Source: Orobanche coerulescens
Taxonomy: Eukaryota; Streptophyta; Magnoliopsida; Lamiales; Orobanchaceae
NCBI GenBank assembly: GCA_033398695.1
Contig: CM065817.1
Span: 62,980,001 to 63,044,000, forward strand
DNA: 64,000 bases
Direction of reading: 5' to 3'
This document shows positions 11,545 to 22,739 of the stretch, one piece after another; position 1 is the first letter of the stretch; every line of letters begins with the position of its first letter. The notes under the pieces were generated by a model. The model was not told the origin of the DNA and searched no databases. It saw only the letters and a list, made by a program, of their open reading frames with translations. A program made the translations under genes and the position numbers.

Positions 11545-12649
11545 TGTTGTGTCGAGATTTACACTTTCCGACCGGCGATCGCCTCGGAGATCGGGTGACC
11601 TAGCCACTGCCGAGCGGTAGGCGACCGCTGAAGCCGGCGACCGGGCGGCCTAGCCTTAGCCCGCAGACAACATGAATCGGCCAGAAGGTCTCGGGACAAG
11701 TCACAGTGCCGAGCGATCGACATCAATACGATCATCTCTCGGCGCTGGCGGCGGACTTATGGGCGATCATTTCTCGGCGCCTTGCCGGCGACCCTTGGTG
11801 ATCGACCGGTGCCGACCCTCGGTGGCGGCGAGGGCGACCCTCGGTGTCGGCTAGAGACGACCGCTTCATGGCGATCGGGGCGATGGCCATCCCGGTCGGC
11901 GAGCCGAGCCACGGGACAGCACCCACGTGCGAGATCCACAAAAGACGGCGCGAGCTGTCACCTACCTCACCTACCAACGGGCGCGAGACACTGCAAAGGA
12001 GGCGACGGACAAGGCGGTGACCACACTGTCACCTACCTCGCCTCTTGACAAGTCCGCCAAAGTAACAAAGTGGGACCACAGCGTGATACTTAGGACGCGT
12101 CTTTGGATCCTCATTGGGCATGCCGCAGTAGCCTTGGACTTTTGGCATCGACCACGTGACCTTTAGGACGATCGCCCCATTGTATTAATGGCCGAAAGAC
12201 GATCGCCGCTAGGAGGCAGGCCCCTCATCCCCTATATAAAGAAGGCACTGCACTTGGACTCTCTCTGGCATTCTCGCATTTCACACACCATACGAAGCAA
12301 AATACACGGCCTTGGCTATTCTCAACTCTTGGCAGACTATCTTTCGGTACTTACTTCTCCGGCCTCTCTCATCGAGTGACGATCGGCAGGGACGAAGAAC
12401 ACCGAGCTTCACTCAAGAGCCGGATTAATAGAGTCTTTTTACACTCATTGTATTCAGATTTCTCTCATTAACACTTGTATCCACGAATATTTGTATTAAT
12501 AACATCTCGCGAGAGCATTCAAGCCCGGGCCTAACAAAACCGGCAAATCTTGTATTATTTATCTTCTCTCGGAAGTGCTCCCGCAATTGTTGTTTGTTGT
12601 CCGTCTCCAGCAATATTTAATCTTCGGATAGATATTTTGGGCAACAACA
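11545..12649 (+). repeat. TRG copy A 3' LTR
   Basis: 1,105 bp copy of the 5' LTR, ending CAACAACA before the right TSD GAGTA. From 12017 on, this LTR is the left end of the 7.5 kb tandem duplication. Confidence 0.92.
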
Positions 12650-13032
12650 GAGTATACTAATCCAATTAGCATACCTATAACGTGTGCTCCCACTAACCAT
12701 TAGCGTTCGACAGGCACTCTCCATGTCAAAGAACACGTCATACAAGTATTCACATAAACTTAACGCCCAGTCAAGTTTCATCGACTTGCGAACGATTAAG
12801 TATTTGAGCTATAACCTTTCCAGTGCCGCCCCCTTTATCAATAAAGAGTGGAACGTTTTGCTCTCAAATACACGGACTAGTTTCTATATGTTTATTTACG
12901 AGTTAGGAATGCCAGTAACTACCAGTAAATAAAGAAACATTCATTTGCCTTATATAAATGGTTTACATAATTACAAGTACAATGCCCTCACTCAACAACC
13001 TTTGAGTGGCATTCGAGGGCATAATCCTAACA
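12650..13032 (-). repeat. Copia-1 5' LTR, segment right of TRG copy A
   Basis: It restarts with GAGTA and continues exactly where 8193 left off, matching 716-1102 in the left LTR, and ends AATCCTAACA. S-family LTR sequence begins at 13033 with GGTGA, the probable right copy of the Copia-1 TSD. Confidence 0.92.
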
Positions 13033-15213
13033 GGTGACCGGCAGATGTCGGTCAACTTGGCTCAGCCAGTTCGACCCCTTCCCGATGTCCAAATTTGATT
13101 TTCCGATCTGTTCTGGACTCGTCGGAGTTAAATCTTCGATATGCTTAGAACGGATTTTCGATAATATTAAAATAATAATTTAGTATTATTTTTGCAATAT
13201 AAGTGTTCTGTGATGAAAATTTTATCGTATCAATTCGTCGAAAATTTTCGAAATCACTTTCTTAAATTCTAAAATAATCCTTATAATTTATTTAGAAATA
13301 TTTTCCTTCATTTTATGCTAGGGACGTATCGGTCCAAGTATCGGACAACCTGCAAATATTAAAAAATCAAAATCCATGATCGTTAGCAAAATACATAGCA
13401 TTTAAATAAGTATTGGGGCGTTACAATCCTCCCCCCTTTAAAAAATTTCGTCCTCGAAATTGAGCTTCGTAAAGAACTTTGAAAATCTGTATCAAACTTT
13501 GTATGAGTATTTTCATCAATAACTTTAAAAATATTGTGTTAGCAAAATCACTTTGAAACCTTTCTTTGAAATCATATTTTGTCCCTTTTGGACAACATTT
13601 ATACTTTCACATATCCTTTCAAATCTTTTGCCGACACAATCATTCTATACTCATACCATAATTTTTAAGTTTTCATAAAAGAGTGAATACTTGAAAACAT
13701 TACCTCGGAGTCGACGTTGGGCAGCAGCGATGAACCACATATTCTCCCGAAAATATAATCATGCCGTAATTATTCGTTATACTTTCAAAAATATGAAAGT
13801 TTTGAAATATCTTGTTTTGTATAAGTAAACCTTTTTAAACCTCCTTAACTGTATAGTCCCATACCTATACAGTCTTGGAATACCTCTCTTTCTGGTGAGA
13901 ATTCGGTTCAGTCATGTCCCCCTTCTGCCTAGAAGCCTTGTCAGGAGCCGCTCGTTGTCCGTGCCCTTTTTCTTAATGCACCGGCGATCACTCCTCTTTC
14001 TCGGAGCCGCTCATTGTCCGTGCCCTTTTTTATTGCACCGGCGATCACTCCCTGCCCTCGTCGGCCCCGGGTGTCACATGTTCACCAGCTTCCTGTCACG
14101 GACCGCAGGTTTGCCCCTATGTCACGCTGGTTGTGCGAAATGTATCGGAGGATCGTGCTTCAGTGGTTGTCCCTTCAGTGTTGTAGTAAGAAACCCACAG
14201 GTTCGGGTATCTTGACCGGTTCAATTCGGGAGCTTACCGCTAGTCTTGGACTTAACCTAGAAGGGGATTCGTAGTCCCTACACAAACTGGTCGGGCCAAC
14301 TGGTCGGGAACTGGAGCCGTTCTCCTGATGAGCCCATGGCAGGGCGAAACCAGTGACATTGTGCCGATTCCCTAAGGCTTACCCCTGTGCTCCACGCACA
14401 CATGATCGCATGAGGGTGCCGCACGGGCTTGCAAACTCCCATCCCGTTGCAAGTGGTATCGGAGCCGCGCTCGTCCCCTCTCATGATGGCCCTTCCGCAT
14501 CGCTCTCCATGCACCCCAATGCCGCACCACGCGGGTCCCCACCCTTTGGCGCGCAAGGGTTTGGCTGTGACAAACAGGGGGGAGATCACACATCCCATCC
14601 CAAGCGTTCGCACCTCACTATGGTGTCTGCATGCGGGTCCTCTACCCTTCGAGGACGGGTTTCTTTGAGGCTGGAGTGCGAGATCTTTGTGGATGAGGCG
14701 GTCCTTTGTGCTTTCGCGGCGGGATAGGCACCTTTTTCGGGGCGTACTCATAATGCACGAGGACGTGCATGATTATGGCGGTGGGAGGATGTCACGGACC
14801 GCAGATTTGCCCCTATGTCACGCTGCTTGTGCAAAATGTATCGGAGGATCGTGCTTCAGTGGTTGTCCCTTCAGTGTTGTAGTAAGAAACCCCTGGAGTT
14901 CAGGTATGCCGACCCGATTCAATTCGGGGAGCTTACCTCTAGTCTTGGACATAACCTAGAAAGGGGATTCGACCGTCCCTACACAAACTGGTTGGGCCAA
15001 TTGGTCGGGAACTGGAGCCGTTCTCCTGATGAGCCCATGGCAGGGCGAAACCAGTGACATTGTGCTGATTCCCTAAGGCTTACCCCTGTGCTCCACGCAC
15101 ACATGATCGCATGGGGGTGCCGCACGGGCTTGCAATCTCCCATCCCGTGACATTCCGCTTGGTTCATCCCCAAATCTCACCGTACTGAGAGAGGTCTTGC
15201 TCTGATACTATTC
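13033..15213 (-). repeat. S unit 0: partial LTR (13033-13425) plus interior (13426-15213) with TRIM-A
   Basis: The LTR lacks its left part because Copia-1 inserted there; it ends GGGGCGTTACA. The interior is 1.79 kb instead of 0.71 kb because a 1,059 bp TRIM sits inside. PPT complement at 13426-13441; a damaged PBS complement lies just before 15214. No gene. Confidence 0.88.
14094..15152 (+). mobile_element. TRIM-A: miniature LTR retrotransposon in an S interior
   Basis: 1,059 bp, flanked by TTCC at 14090-14093 and 15153-15156. Two direct LTRs (14094-14451 and 14790-15152, about 360 bp, ends TGTCACGG and CCGTGACA) enclose 338 bp. The interior has a PBS TGGTATCGGAGCC just after the first LTR and a purine tract GGCGGTGGGAGGA (14777-14789) before the second. 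No coding capacity, as expected for a TRIM. Confidence 0.9.
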
Positions 15214-16849
15214 TGTAACGCCTTGGCTTTCTTAATTAAAAAGAAAATACTTTTTCATATTTCCGGTCATAAATTCTTGATGTAAAATCTGAAATCTCTT
15301 TGAGGACTTTTATCAAACACCTTTGAAAAACTGTCAGATTTGAGCTATCTATTTGATCAGGATTTTTGAGGCCTATTTAATTTTTGTAATAGAAATATGT
15401 TACGGGCGTTTTAAAGTAGATGTTCATAGGTTCAAAATATTATATTATATGTACAAAAATACGTCCGGTAACATGTATAAATAGGGTCTCAAATTCGGTT
15501 GAAAATCAACCTTACCCGGACAGCTGGAAGCATTATCCGGACAGCTGGAAGCCTTATCCGGACAGCTGGCCGAGAAGCTTCTGTCGGTCGCGACCGACCT
15601 TATCCGGACACCTGACCAAGAAGATTCTGTCGGTCGTGACCTAATTTATCCGGACAGCTGGACAGCCTTATCCGGATAGTGGTCGAGAAGCTTCTGTCGG
15701 ACGTGACCGGCAGCTGTCGGTAGGCATGTCCGGCGGTGACCGGCAGATGTCGGTCAACTTGGATCAGCCGGTTCGACCCCTTCCCGATGTCCAAATTCGA
15801 TTTTCCGATCTGTTCCGGACTCGTCGGAGTTAAATCTTCGATATGCTCAGAATGGATTTTCGATAATATTAAAATAATAATTTAATATTATTTTTGCAAT
15901 AAAAGTGTTCTGTAATGAAATTTTATCGTATCAAAATCGTCGGAACTTTTCGAAATCACTTTCATAAATTCTAAAAATGATCCTTATAATTCATTTTGAA
16001 ATATTTTCCTTTTAAGTCCTTCATTTTATGCTAGGAACGTATCGGTCCAAGTATCAGACAACCTATAAATATTAAAATCAAAATCCATGATCGTTAGCAA
16101 AATAAATAGTATTTAAATAAGTATTGGGCGTTACAATCCTCCCCCTTTAAAAATTTCGTCCTCGAAATTGAGCTTAAAGAACTTTGAAAATCTATATCAA
16201 ACCATGTATGAGTATTTTCATCAATAACTTTAAAAATATCGTGCCAGCAAAAACATCACTTTGAAACCTTTCTTTGAAATCATATTTTGTTCCTTTAGGA
16301 TAACATTTAAACTTTCACATATCTTTTGCCGACACAATCATTCTATACTCATACCGAAATTTTAAGTCTTCATAAAAGAGTGAATGCTTGAAAACATTAC
16401 CTCGGAGTCGACGTTGGGCAGCAGCGATGAACCACATATTCTCTCGAAAATATAATCATTCCGTAATTATTCGTTATACTTTTAAAAATAAGAATGTTTT
16501 GAAATATCTTGTTTTGTATAAGTAAATCTTTTTTTTAAACCTCCTTAACTGTACAGTCCCATACCTATACAGTCTTGGAATACCTCTCGTTCTGGTGAGA
16601 ATTCGGTCCAGTCATGTCCCCCTCCGCCTAGAAGCCTTGTCAGGAGACGCTCATTGTCCGTGCCCTTTTTCTTATTGCACCGGCGATCACTCCTCTTTCT
16701 CGGAGCCGCTCATTGTCCGTGCCCTTTTCTATTGCACCGGCGATCACTCCCCACCCTCGTCGGCCCCGGGTGTCACATGTTCACCAGCTTCCACTTGGTT
16801 CATCCCCAAATCTCACCGTACTGAGAGAGGACTTGCTCTGATACCATTA
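15214..16849 (-). repeat. S unit 1: shortened LTR (15214-16135) plus interior (16136-16849)
   Basis: The LTR is 922 bp because about 0.6 kb is missing after the first roughly 30 bp: AAAAAGAA runs straight into AATACTTTTTCAT. The short-repeat block (15515-15745) is present with fewer copies. Its counterpart in D2 has the same deletion, so the deletion predates the duplication. Confidence 0.88.
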
Positions 16850-19134
16850 CATAGCATACAGCTTTCTTAATTAAAAAGAACGTTACACGGCTCAAATTTT
16901 TCCTTAAAATTTTTATATAAATTCAGAGTATTTGCGGAGGTATTTTAGTTAGTAAATCTTCAATAAAACTTGTTTATTCAAACATCAGTACAGTTTTACA
17001 AAAACATGGGAAATCACATATTCGGACATAGTCCGTTGAAATTATATTCGTTGAAGAACATCAAGTGTTTCGTAAAAATAATAACAATTACGGCGACAAC
17101 ATCTTTTATTCTTTAGAATCTCATCATGTTGGGAGTATGTATTCGTCTTCTGCTTGTCCCATTCGTCGATTCCTTAGCCTGAAAAACATAAACGACGAGG
17201 TGTGAGTATGCGAGCATACTCAGTGAGATTAAACCCTTATAAATCGTCAAAATTATGTCGTGTAATCCACATAAAACATTCTTATTTGTGTGAGACTCGT
17301 CTCCGATTTCTTTCATTCTTTAGACCCCTCACGGGTCGTCATGTTATACGACACAACGATGACCGTAACATATTAAAACAGTATAACCTCACCTCGTTTG
17401 CTGAAATCTTGAAATATCTTCCTTTGAATTTGGCTCGGTTGTCCTTCTTGGATCCCGGATACACTTCTCCTAGCACTTGAAAATACTTTTTCATATTTCC
17501 GGTCATAAATTCTTGATGTAAAATCTGAAATCTCTTTGAGGACTTTTATCAAACACCTTTGAAAAACTGTCAGATTTGAGCTATCTATTTGATCGGGATT
17601 TTTGAGGCCTTTTATTTTTTTAATAGAAATATGTTATGGGAGTTTTAAAGTAGAGGTTCATAGGTTCAAAATGATATATTATATGTACAAAAATACGTCC
17701 GGTAACATGTATAAATAGGGGCTCAAATTCGGTTGAAAATCAACCTTACCCGGACAGCTGGAAGCATTATCCGGACAGCTGGAAGCCTTATCCAGACAGC
17801 TGGCCGAGAAGCTTCTGTCGGTCGTGACCGTCCTTATCCGGTCAGCTGGCCGAGAATCTTCTATCGGTCGCGACCGACCTTATCCGGACACCTGACCGAG
17901 AAGCTTCTGTCGGTCGTGACCGACCTTATCCAGACAGCTGGACAGCCTTATCAGGATAGTGGTCGAGAAGCTTCTGTCGGACGTGACCGGCAGCTGTCGG
18001 TAGGCATGTCCGGCGGTGACCGGCAGATGTCGGTCAATTTGGCTCAGCCGGTTCGACCCCTTCCCGATGTCCAAATTCGATTTTCCGATGCATTAGGACT
18101 CGTCGGAGTTAAATCTTTGATATGCTCGGAACGGATTTTCGATAATATTAAAATAATAATTTAATATTATTTTTGCAATATAAGTGTTCTGTAATGAAAT
18201 TTTATCGTATCAAAATCGTCGGAACTTTTCGAAATCACTTTCATAAATTCTAAAAATGATCCTTATAATTTATTTTGAAATCTTTTCCTTTTAAGTCCTT
18301 CATTTTATGCTAGGAACATATCGGTCCAAGTATCAGACAACCTATAAATATTAAAATCAAAATCCATGATCGTTAGCAAAATAAATAGTATTTAAATAAG
18401 TATTGGGGCGTTACAATCCTCCCCCCTTTAAAAAATTTCGTCCTCGAAATTGAGCTTCGTAAAGAACTTTGAAAATCTATATCAAACCTTGTATGAGTAT
18501 TTTCATCAATAACTTTAAAAATATCGTGTCAGCAAAAACATCACTTTGAAACCTTTCTTTGAAATCATATTTTGTTCCTTTAGGATAACATTTAAACTTT
18601 CACATATCTTTTGCTGACACAATCATTCTATACTCATACCGAAATTTTAAGTCTTCATAAAAGAGTGAATGCTTGAAAACATTTCCTCGGAGTCGACGTT
18701 GGGCAGCAGCGATGAACCACATATTCTCTCGAAAATATAATCATTTCGTAATTATTCGTTATACTTTTAAAAATAAGAAAGTTTTGAAATATCTTGTTTT
18801 TATAAGTAAATCTTTTTTTTTAAACCTCCTTAACTGTATAGTCCCATACCTATACAGTCTTGGAATACCTCTCGTTCTGGTGAGAATTCGGTCCAGTCAT
18901 GTCCCCCTCCGCCTAGAAGCCTTGTCAGGAGACGCTCATTGTCCGTGCCCTTTTTCTTATTGCACCGGCGATCACTCCTCTTTCTCGGAGCCGCTCATTG
19001 TCCGTGCCCTTTTCTATTGCACCGGCGATCACTCCCCGCCCTCGTCGGCCCCGGGTGTCACATGTTCACCAGCTTCCGCTTGGTTCATCCCCAAATCTCA
19101 CCGTACTGAGAGAGGACTTGCTCCGATACCATTC
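16850..19134 (-). repeat. S unit 2: LTR (16850-18415) plus interior (18416-19134)
   Basis: Full-length LTR of about 1,566 bp. Its first bases are altered (ACATAGCATAC for TGTAACGCCCTGG), and the D2 counterpart is altered at the same place. Interior 719 bp with PPT and PBS complements intact. No gene. Confidence 0.88.
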
Positions 19135-19508
19135 TGTAACGCCCTGGCTTTCTTAATTAAAAAGAACGTTACACGGCTCAAATTTTTCCTTAAAATTTTT
19201 ATATAAATTCAGAGTATTTGCGGAGGTATTTTAGTCAGTAAATCTTCAATAAAACTTGTTTATTCAAACATCAGTACAGTTTTACAAAAACATGGGAAAT
19301 CACATATTCGGACATAGTCCGTTGAAATTATATTCGTTGAAGAACATCAATTGTTTCGTAAAAATAATAACAATTACGGCGACAACATCTTTTATTCTTT
19401 AGAATTTCATCATGTTGGGAGTATGTATTCGTCTTCTGCTTGTCCCGTTCGTCGATTCCTTAGCCTGAAAAACATAAACGACGAGGTGTGAGTACGCGAG
19501 CATACTCA
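19135..19508 (-). repeat. S unit 3: LTR fragment cut at the duplication junction
   Basis: Starts TGTAACGCCCTGGC as usual and stops at CATACTCA where TRG LTR sequence begins. Its uninterrupted counterpart is 26694-28247. Confidence 0.88.
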
Positions 19509-19510
19509 GT

Positions 19511-20173
19511 GACCACAGCCTGTCACCTACCTCGCCTACTGACAAGTCCGCCGAAAGTAACAAAGTGGGACCACCTGTGACAGTACTTACGGACGCGTGC
19601 TGGCTCCTCATTGGACCGCACAGCTGGCTGCCAGCTGTAGCCTTGGACTTTTGGCAGACTGACCACGTGACCTTTAGGACGATCGCCCCATTGTATTAAT
19701 GGCCGAAAGACGATCGCCCGCTAGGAGACGAGGCCCCTCATCCCCTATATAAAGAAGGCAGCCTGCACTTGGACTCTCTCTCTGGCATTCTCGCATTTCA
19801 CACACCATACAGAAGCAAAATACACAGCACTTGGCTATTCTCCAACTCTTGGCAACAGCTATCTTTCGGTACTTACTTCTCCCGGCCTCTCTCATCAGGC
19901 AGACGATCGGCAGGGACGAAGAACACCGAGCTTCGCTCAAGAGCCGGATTAATAGAGTCTTTTTACACTCATTGTATTCAGATTTCTCTCATTAACACTT
20001 GTATCCACGAATATTTGTATTAATAACATCTCGCGAGAGCATTCAAGCCCGGGCCTATCAAACCCGGCAAATCTTGTATTATTTATCTTCTCTCGGAAGT
20101 GCTCCCGCAATTGTTGTTTGTTGTCCGTCTCCAGCAATATTTAATCTTCGGATAGATATTTTGGGCAACAACA
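19511..20173 (+). repeat. TRG LTR fragment (D2 copy of TRG copy A 3' LTR end)
   Basis: Matches 12019-12649 and the same part of the 5' LTR, including TATATAAA (about 19746) and the end CAACAACA. It is followed by GAGTA (20174-20178) and Copia-1 LTR, the same context as copy A. It is a duplicated fragment, not an independent insertion. Confidence 0.92.
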
Positions 20174-20557
20174 GAGTATACTAATCCAATTAGCATACCT
20201 ATAACGTGTGCTCCCACTAATCATTAGCGTTCGACAGGCACTCTCCATGTCAAAGAACACGTCATACAAGTCTTCACATAAACTTAACGCCCAGTCAAGT
20301 TTCATCGACTTGCGAACGATTAAGTATTTGAGCTATAACCTTTCCAGTGCCGCCCCCTTTATCCAATAAAGAGTGGAACGTTTTGCTCTCAAATACACGG
20401 ACTAGTTTCTATATGTTTATTTACGAGTTAGGAATGCCAGTAACTACCAGTAAATAAAGAAACATTCATTTGCCTTATATAAATGGTTTACATAATTACA
20501 AGTACAATGCCCTCACTCAACAACCTCTGAGTGGCATTCGAGGGCATAATCCTAACA
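20174..20557 (-). repeat. Copia-1 LTR fragment (D2 copy)
   Basis: Matches 12650-13032 from GAGTATACTAATCC to AATCCTAACA and joins S LTR sequence at the same base. It is a remnant of the 5' LTR carried by the segmental duplication. Confidence 0.92.
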
Positions 20558-22739
20558 GGTCACCGGCAGATGTCGGTCAACTTGGCTCAGCCGGTTCGAC
20601 CCCTTCCCGATGTCCAAATTCGATTTTCCGATCTGTTCCGGATTCGTCGGAGTTAAATCTTCGATATGCTCAGAACGTATTTTCGATAATATTAAAATAA
20701 TAATTTAGTATTATTTTTGCAATATAAGTGTTCTGTGATGAAAATTTTATCGTATCAATTCGTCGAAAATTTTCGAAATCACTTTCTTAAATTCTAAAAT
20801 AATCCTTATAATTTATTTTAAAATATTTTCCTTCATTTTATGCTAGGGACTTATCGGTCCAAGTATCGGACAACCTGCAAATATTAAAAAATCAAAATCC
20901 ATGATCGTTAGCAAAATACATAGCATTTAAATAAGTATTGGGGCGTTACAATCCTCCCCCCTTTAAAAAATTCCGTCCTCGAAATTGAGCTTCGTAAAGA
21001 ACTTTGAAAATCTGTATCAAACTTTGTATGAGTATTTTCATCAATAACTTTAAAAATATTGTGTCAGCAAAATCACTTTGAAACCTTTCTTTGAAATCAT
21101 ATTTTGTCCCTTTTGGACAACATTTATACTTTCACATATCCTTTCAAATCTTTTGCCGACACAATCATTCTATACTCATACCATAATTTTTATGTTTTCA
21201 TAAAAGAGTGAATACTTGAAAACATTACCTCGGAGTCGACGTTGGGCAGCAGCGATGAACCACATATTCTCCCGAAAATATAATCATGCCGTAATTATTC
21301 GTTATACTTTCAAAAATATGAAAGTTTTGAAATATCTTGTTTTGTATAAGTAAACCTTTTTAAACCTCCTTAACTGTATAGTCCCATACCTATACAGTCT
21401 TGGAATACCTCTCTTTCTGGTGAGAATTCGGTTCAGTCATGTCCCCCTTCTGCCTAGAAGCCTTGTCAGGAGCCGCTCGTTGTCCGTGCCCTTTTTCTTA
21501 ATGCACCGGCGATCACTCCTCTTTCTCGGAGCCGCTCATTGTTCGTGCCCTTTTTTATTGCACCGACGATCACTCCCTGCCCTCGTCGGCCCCGGGTGTC
21601 ACATGTTCACCAGCTTCCTGTCACGGACCGCAGGTTTGCCCCTATGTCACGCTGGTTGTGCGAAATGTATCGGAGGATCGTGCTTCAGTGGTTGTCCCTT
21701 CAGTGTTGTAGTAAGAAACCCCTGGAGTTCAGGTATGCCGACCCGGTTCAATTCGGGGAGCTTACCGCTAGTCTTGGACTTAACCTAGAAGGGGGATTCG
21801 ACCGTCCCTACACAAGGCGTCGGGCCAGTGGTCGGGAACTGGAGCCGTTCTCCTGATGAGCCCATGGCAGGGCGAAACCAGTGACATTGTGCCGATTCCC
21901 TAAGGCTTACCCCTGTGCTCCACGCACACATGATCGCATGGGGGTGCCGCACGGGCTTGCAAACTCCCATCCCGTGACAAGTGGTATCGGAGCCGCGCTC
22001 GTCCCCTCTCATGATGGCCCTTCCGCATCGCTCTCCATGCACCCCAATGCCGCACCACGTGGGTCCCCACCCTTTGGCGCGCAAGGGTTTGGCTGTGACA
22101 AACAGGGGGGAGATCACACATCCCATCCCAAGCGTTCGCACCTCACTATGGTGTCTGCATGCGGGTCCTCTACCCTTCGAGGACGGGTTTGCTGGGAGCT
22201 GGGTCTAAGATGCTGTGGATGAGTCGGTCCTTTGTGCTTTCGCGGAGGGATAGGCACCTTTTTCGGGGCGTACTCAGAATGCACGAGGACGTGCATGATT
22301 ATGGCGGTGGGAGGATGTCACGGACCGCAGATTTGCCCCTATGTCACGCTGGTTGTGCGAAATGTATCGGAGGATCGTGATTTAGTGGTTGTCCCTTCAG
22401 TGTTGTAGTAAGAAACCCCTGGAGTTCAGGTATGCCGACCCGATTCAATTCGGTGAGCTTACCGCTAGTCTTGGACTTAACCTAGAAGGGGGATTCGACC
22501 GTCCCTACACAAACTAGTTGGACCAATTGGTCGGGAACTGGAGCCGTTCTCCTGATGAGCCCATGGCAGGGCGAAACCAGTGACATTGTGCCGATTCCCT
22601 AAGGCTTACCCCTGTGCTCCACGCACACATGATCGCATGGGGGTGCCGCACGGGCTTGCAGTCTCCCATCCCATGACATTTCGCTTGGTTCATCCCCAAA
22701 TCTCACCGTACTGAGAGAGGTCTTGCTCTGATACCATTC
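20558..22739 (-). repeat. S unit 0': partial LTR (20558-20950) plus interior (20951-22739) with TRIM-B
   Basis: D2 counterpart of unit 0, with the same truncation by Copia-1 and the same TRIM site. LTR end GGGGCGTTACA, PPT complement next, PBS complement before 22740. No gene. Confidence 0.88.
21619..22678 (+). mobile_element. TRIM-B: D2 copy of the TRIM
   Basis: 1,060 bp; LTRs 21619-21979 and 22316-22678; PBS at 21982; PPT GGCGGTGGGAGGA ends at 22315. Left flank TTCC, right flank TTTC (one change). Same insertion point as TRIM-A, so it is a duplicate rather than a second insertion. The end CCCGTGACA of its first LTR is intact, where TRIM-A reads CCCGTTGCA. Confidence 0.9.

Larger units (their letters stand above)
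8194..12649 (+). mobile_element. TRG copy A: gag-only, pol-less LTR retrotransposon (TR-GAG type)
   Basis: The element is 4,456 bp, flanked by GAGTA at 8189-8193 and 12650-12654, and starts TGTTGTG and ends CAACAACA. It has two direct LTRs (8194-9341 and 11545-12649), a PBS-like site, a purine-rich tract before the 3' LTR, and only a gag-type coding region inside. No protease, RT, RNase H or integrase is present in 2.2 kb of interior. This matches the description of terminal-repeat elements with a GAG domain in plants. The gag resembles that of Tat-lineage gypsy elements, which may supply the missing enzymes (inference). Confidence 0.93.
1..13032 (-). mobile_element. Copia-1: degenerate Ty1/copia LTR retrotransposon, interrupted by TRG copy A
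   Basis: Reading on the minus strand, the order is 5' LTR (6626-13032, split by an insertion), PBS, gag, protease, integrase, reverse transcriptase, RNase H, PPT and 3' LTR (1-1102, cut by the window edge). Integrase before RT is the Ty1/copia order. LTR ends are TGTTGGGATT and AATCCTAACA in plus-strand reading, a good inverted terminal pair. Without the 4,461 bp insertion plus TSD the right LTR is about 1,946 bp. All coding segments are broken by frameshifts. The right flank (13033 on) is S-family LTR sequence, so the element inserted into the S array; its left TSD lies outside the window. The RT and gag text resembles the Tork/TAR side of plant copia, but I cannot fix the lineage. Confidence 0.93.
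12017..19508. repeat. Segmental duplication, copy D1 (7.5 kb)
   Basis: This block contains the end of the TRG copy A 3' LTR, the Copia-1 LTR segment, a partial S LTR, an S interior with a TRIM, and S units 1-3 in part. The same order with the same internal breakpoints follows at 19509-27058. Retrotransposition of one element cannot produce this, so it is a tandem segmental duplication. Confidence 0.9.

Noticed and set aside
20174..20557. Second Copia-1 solo LTR or independent insertion
   Set aside because: It is preceded by the same TRG fragment and followed by the same S base as 12650-13032, so it belongs to the segmental duplication.
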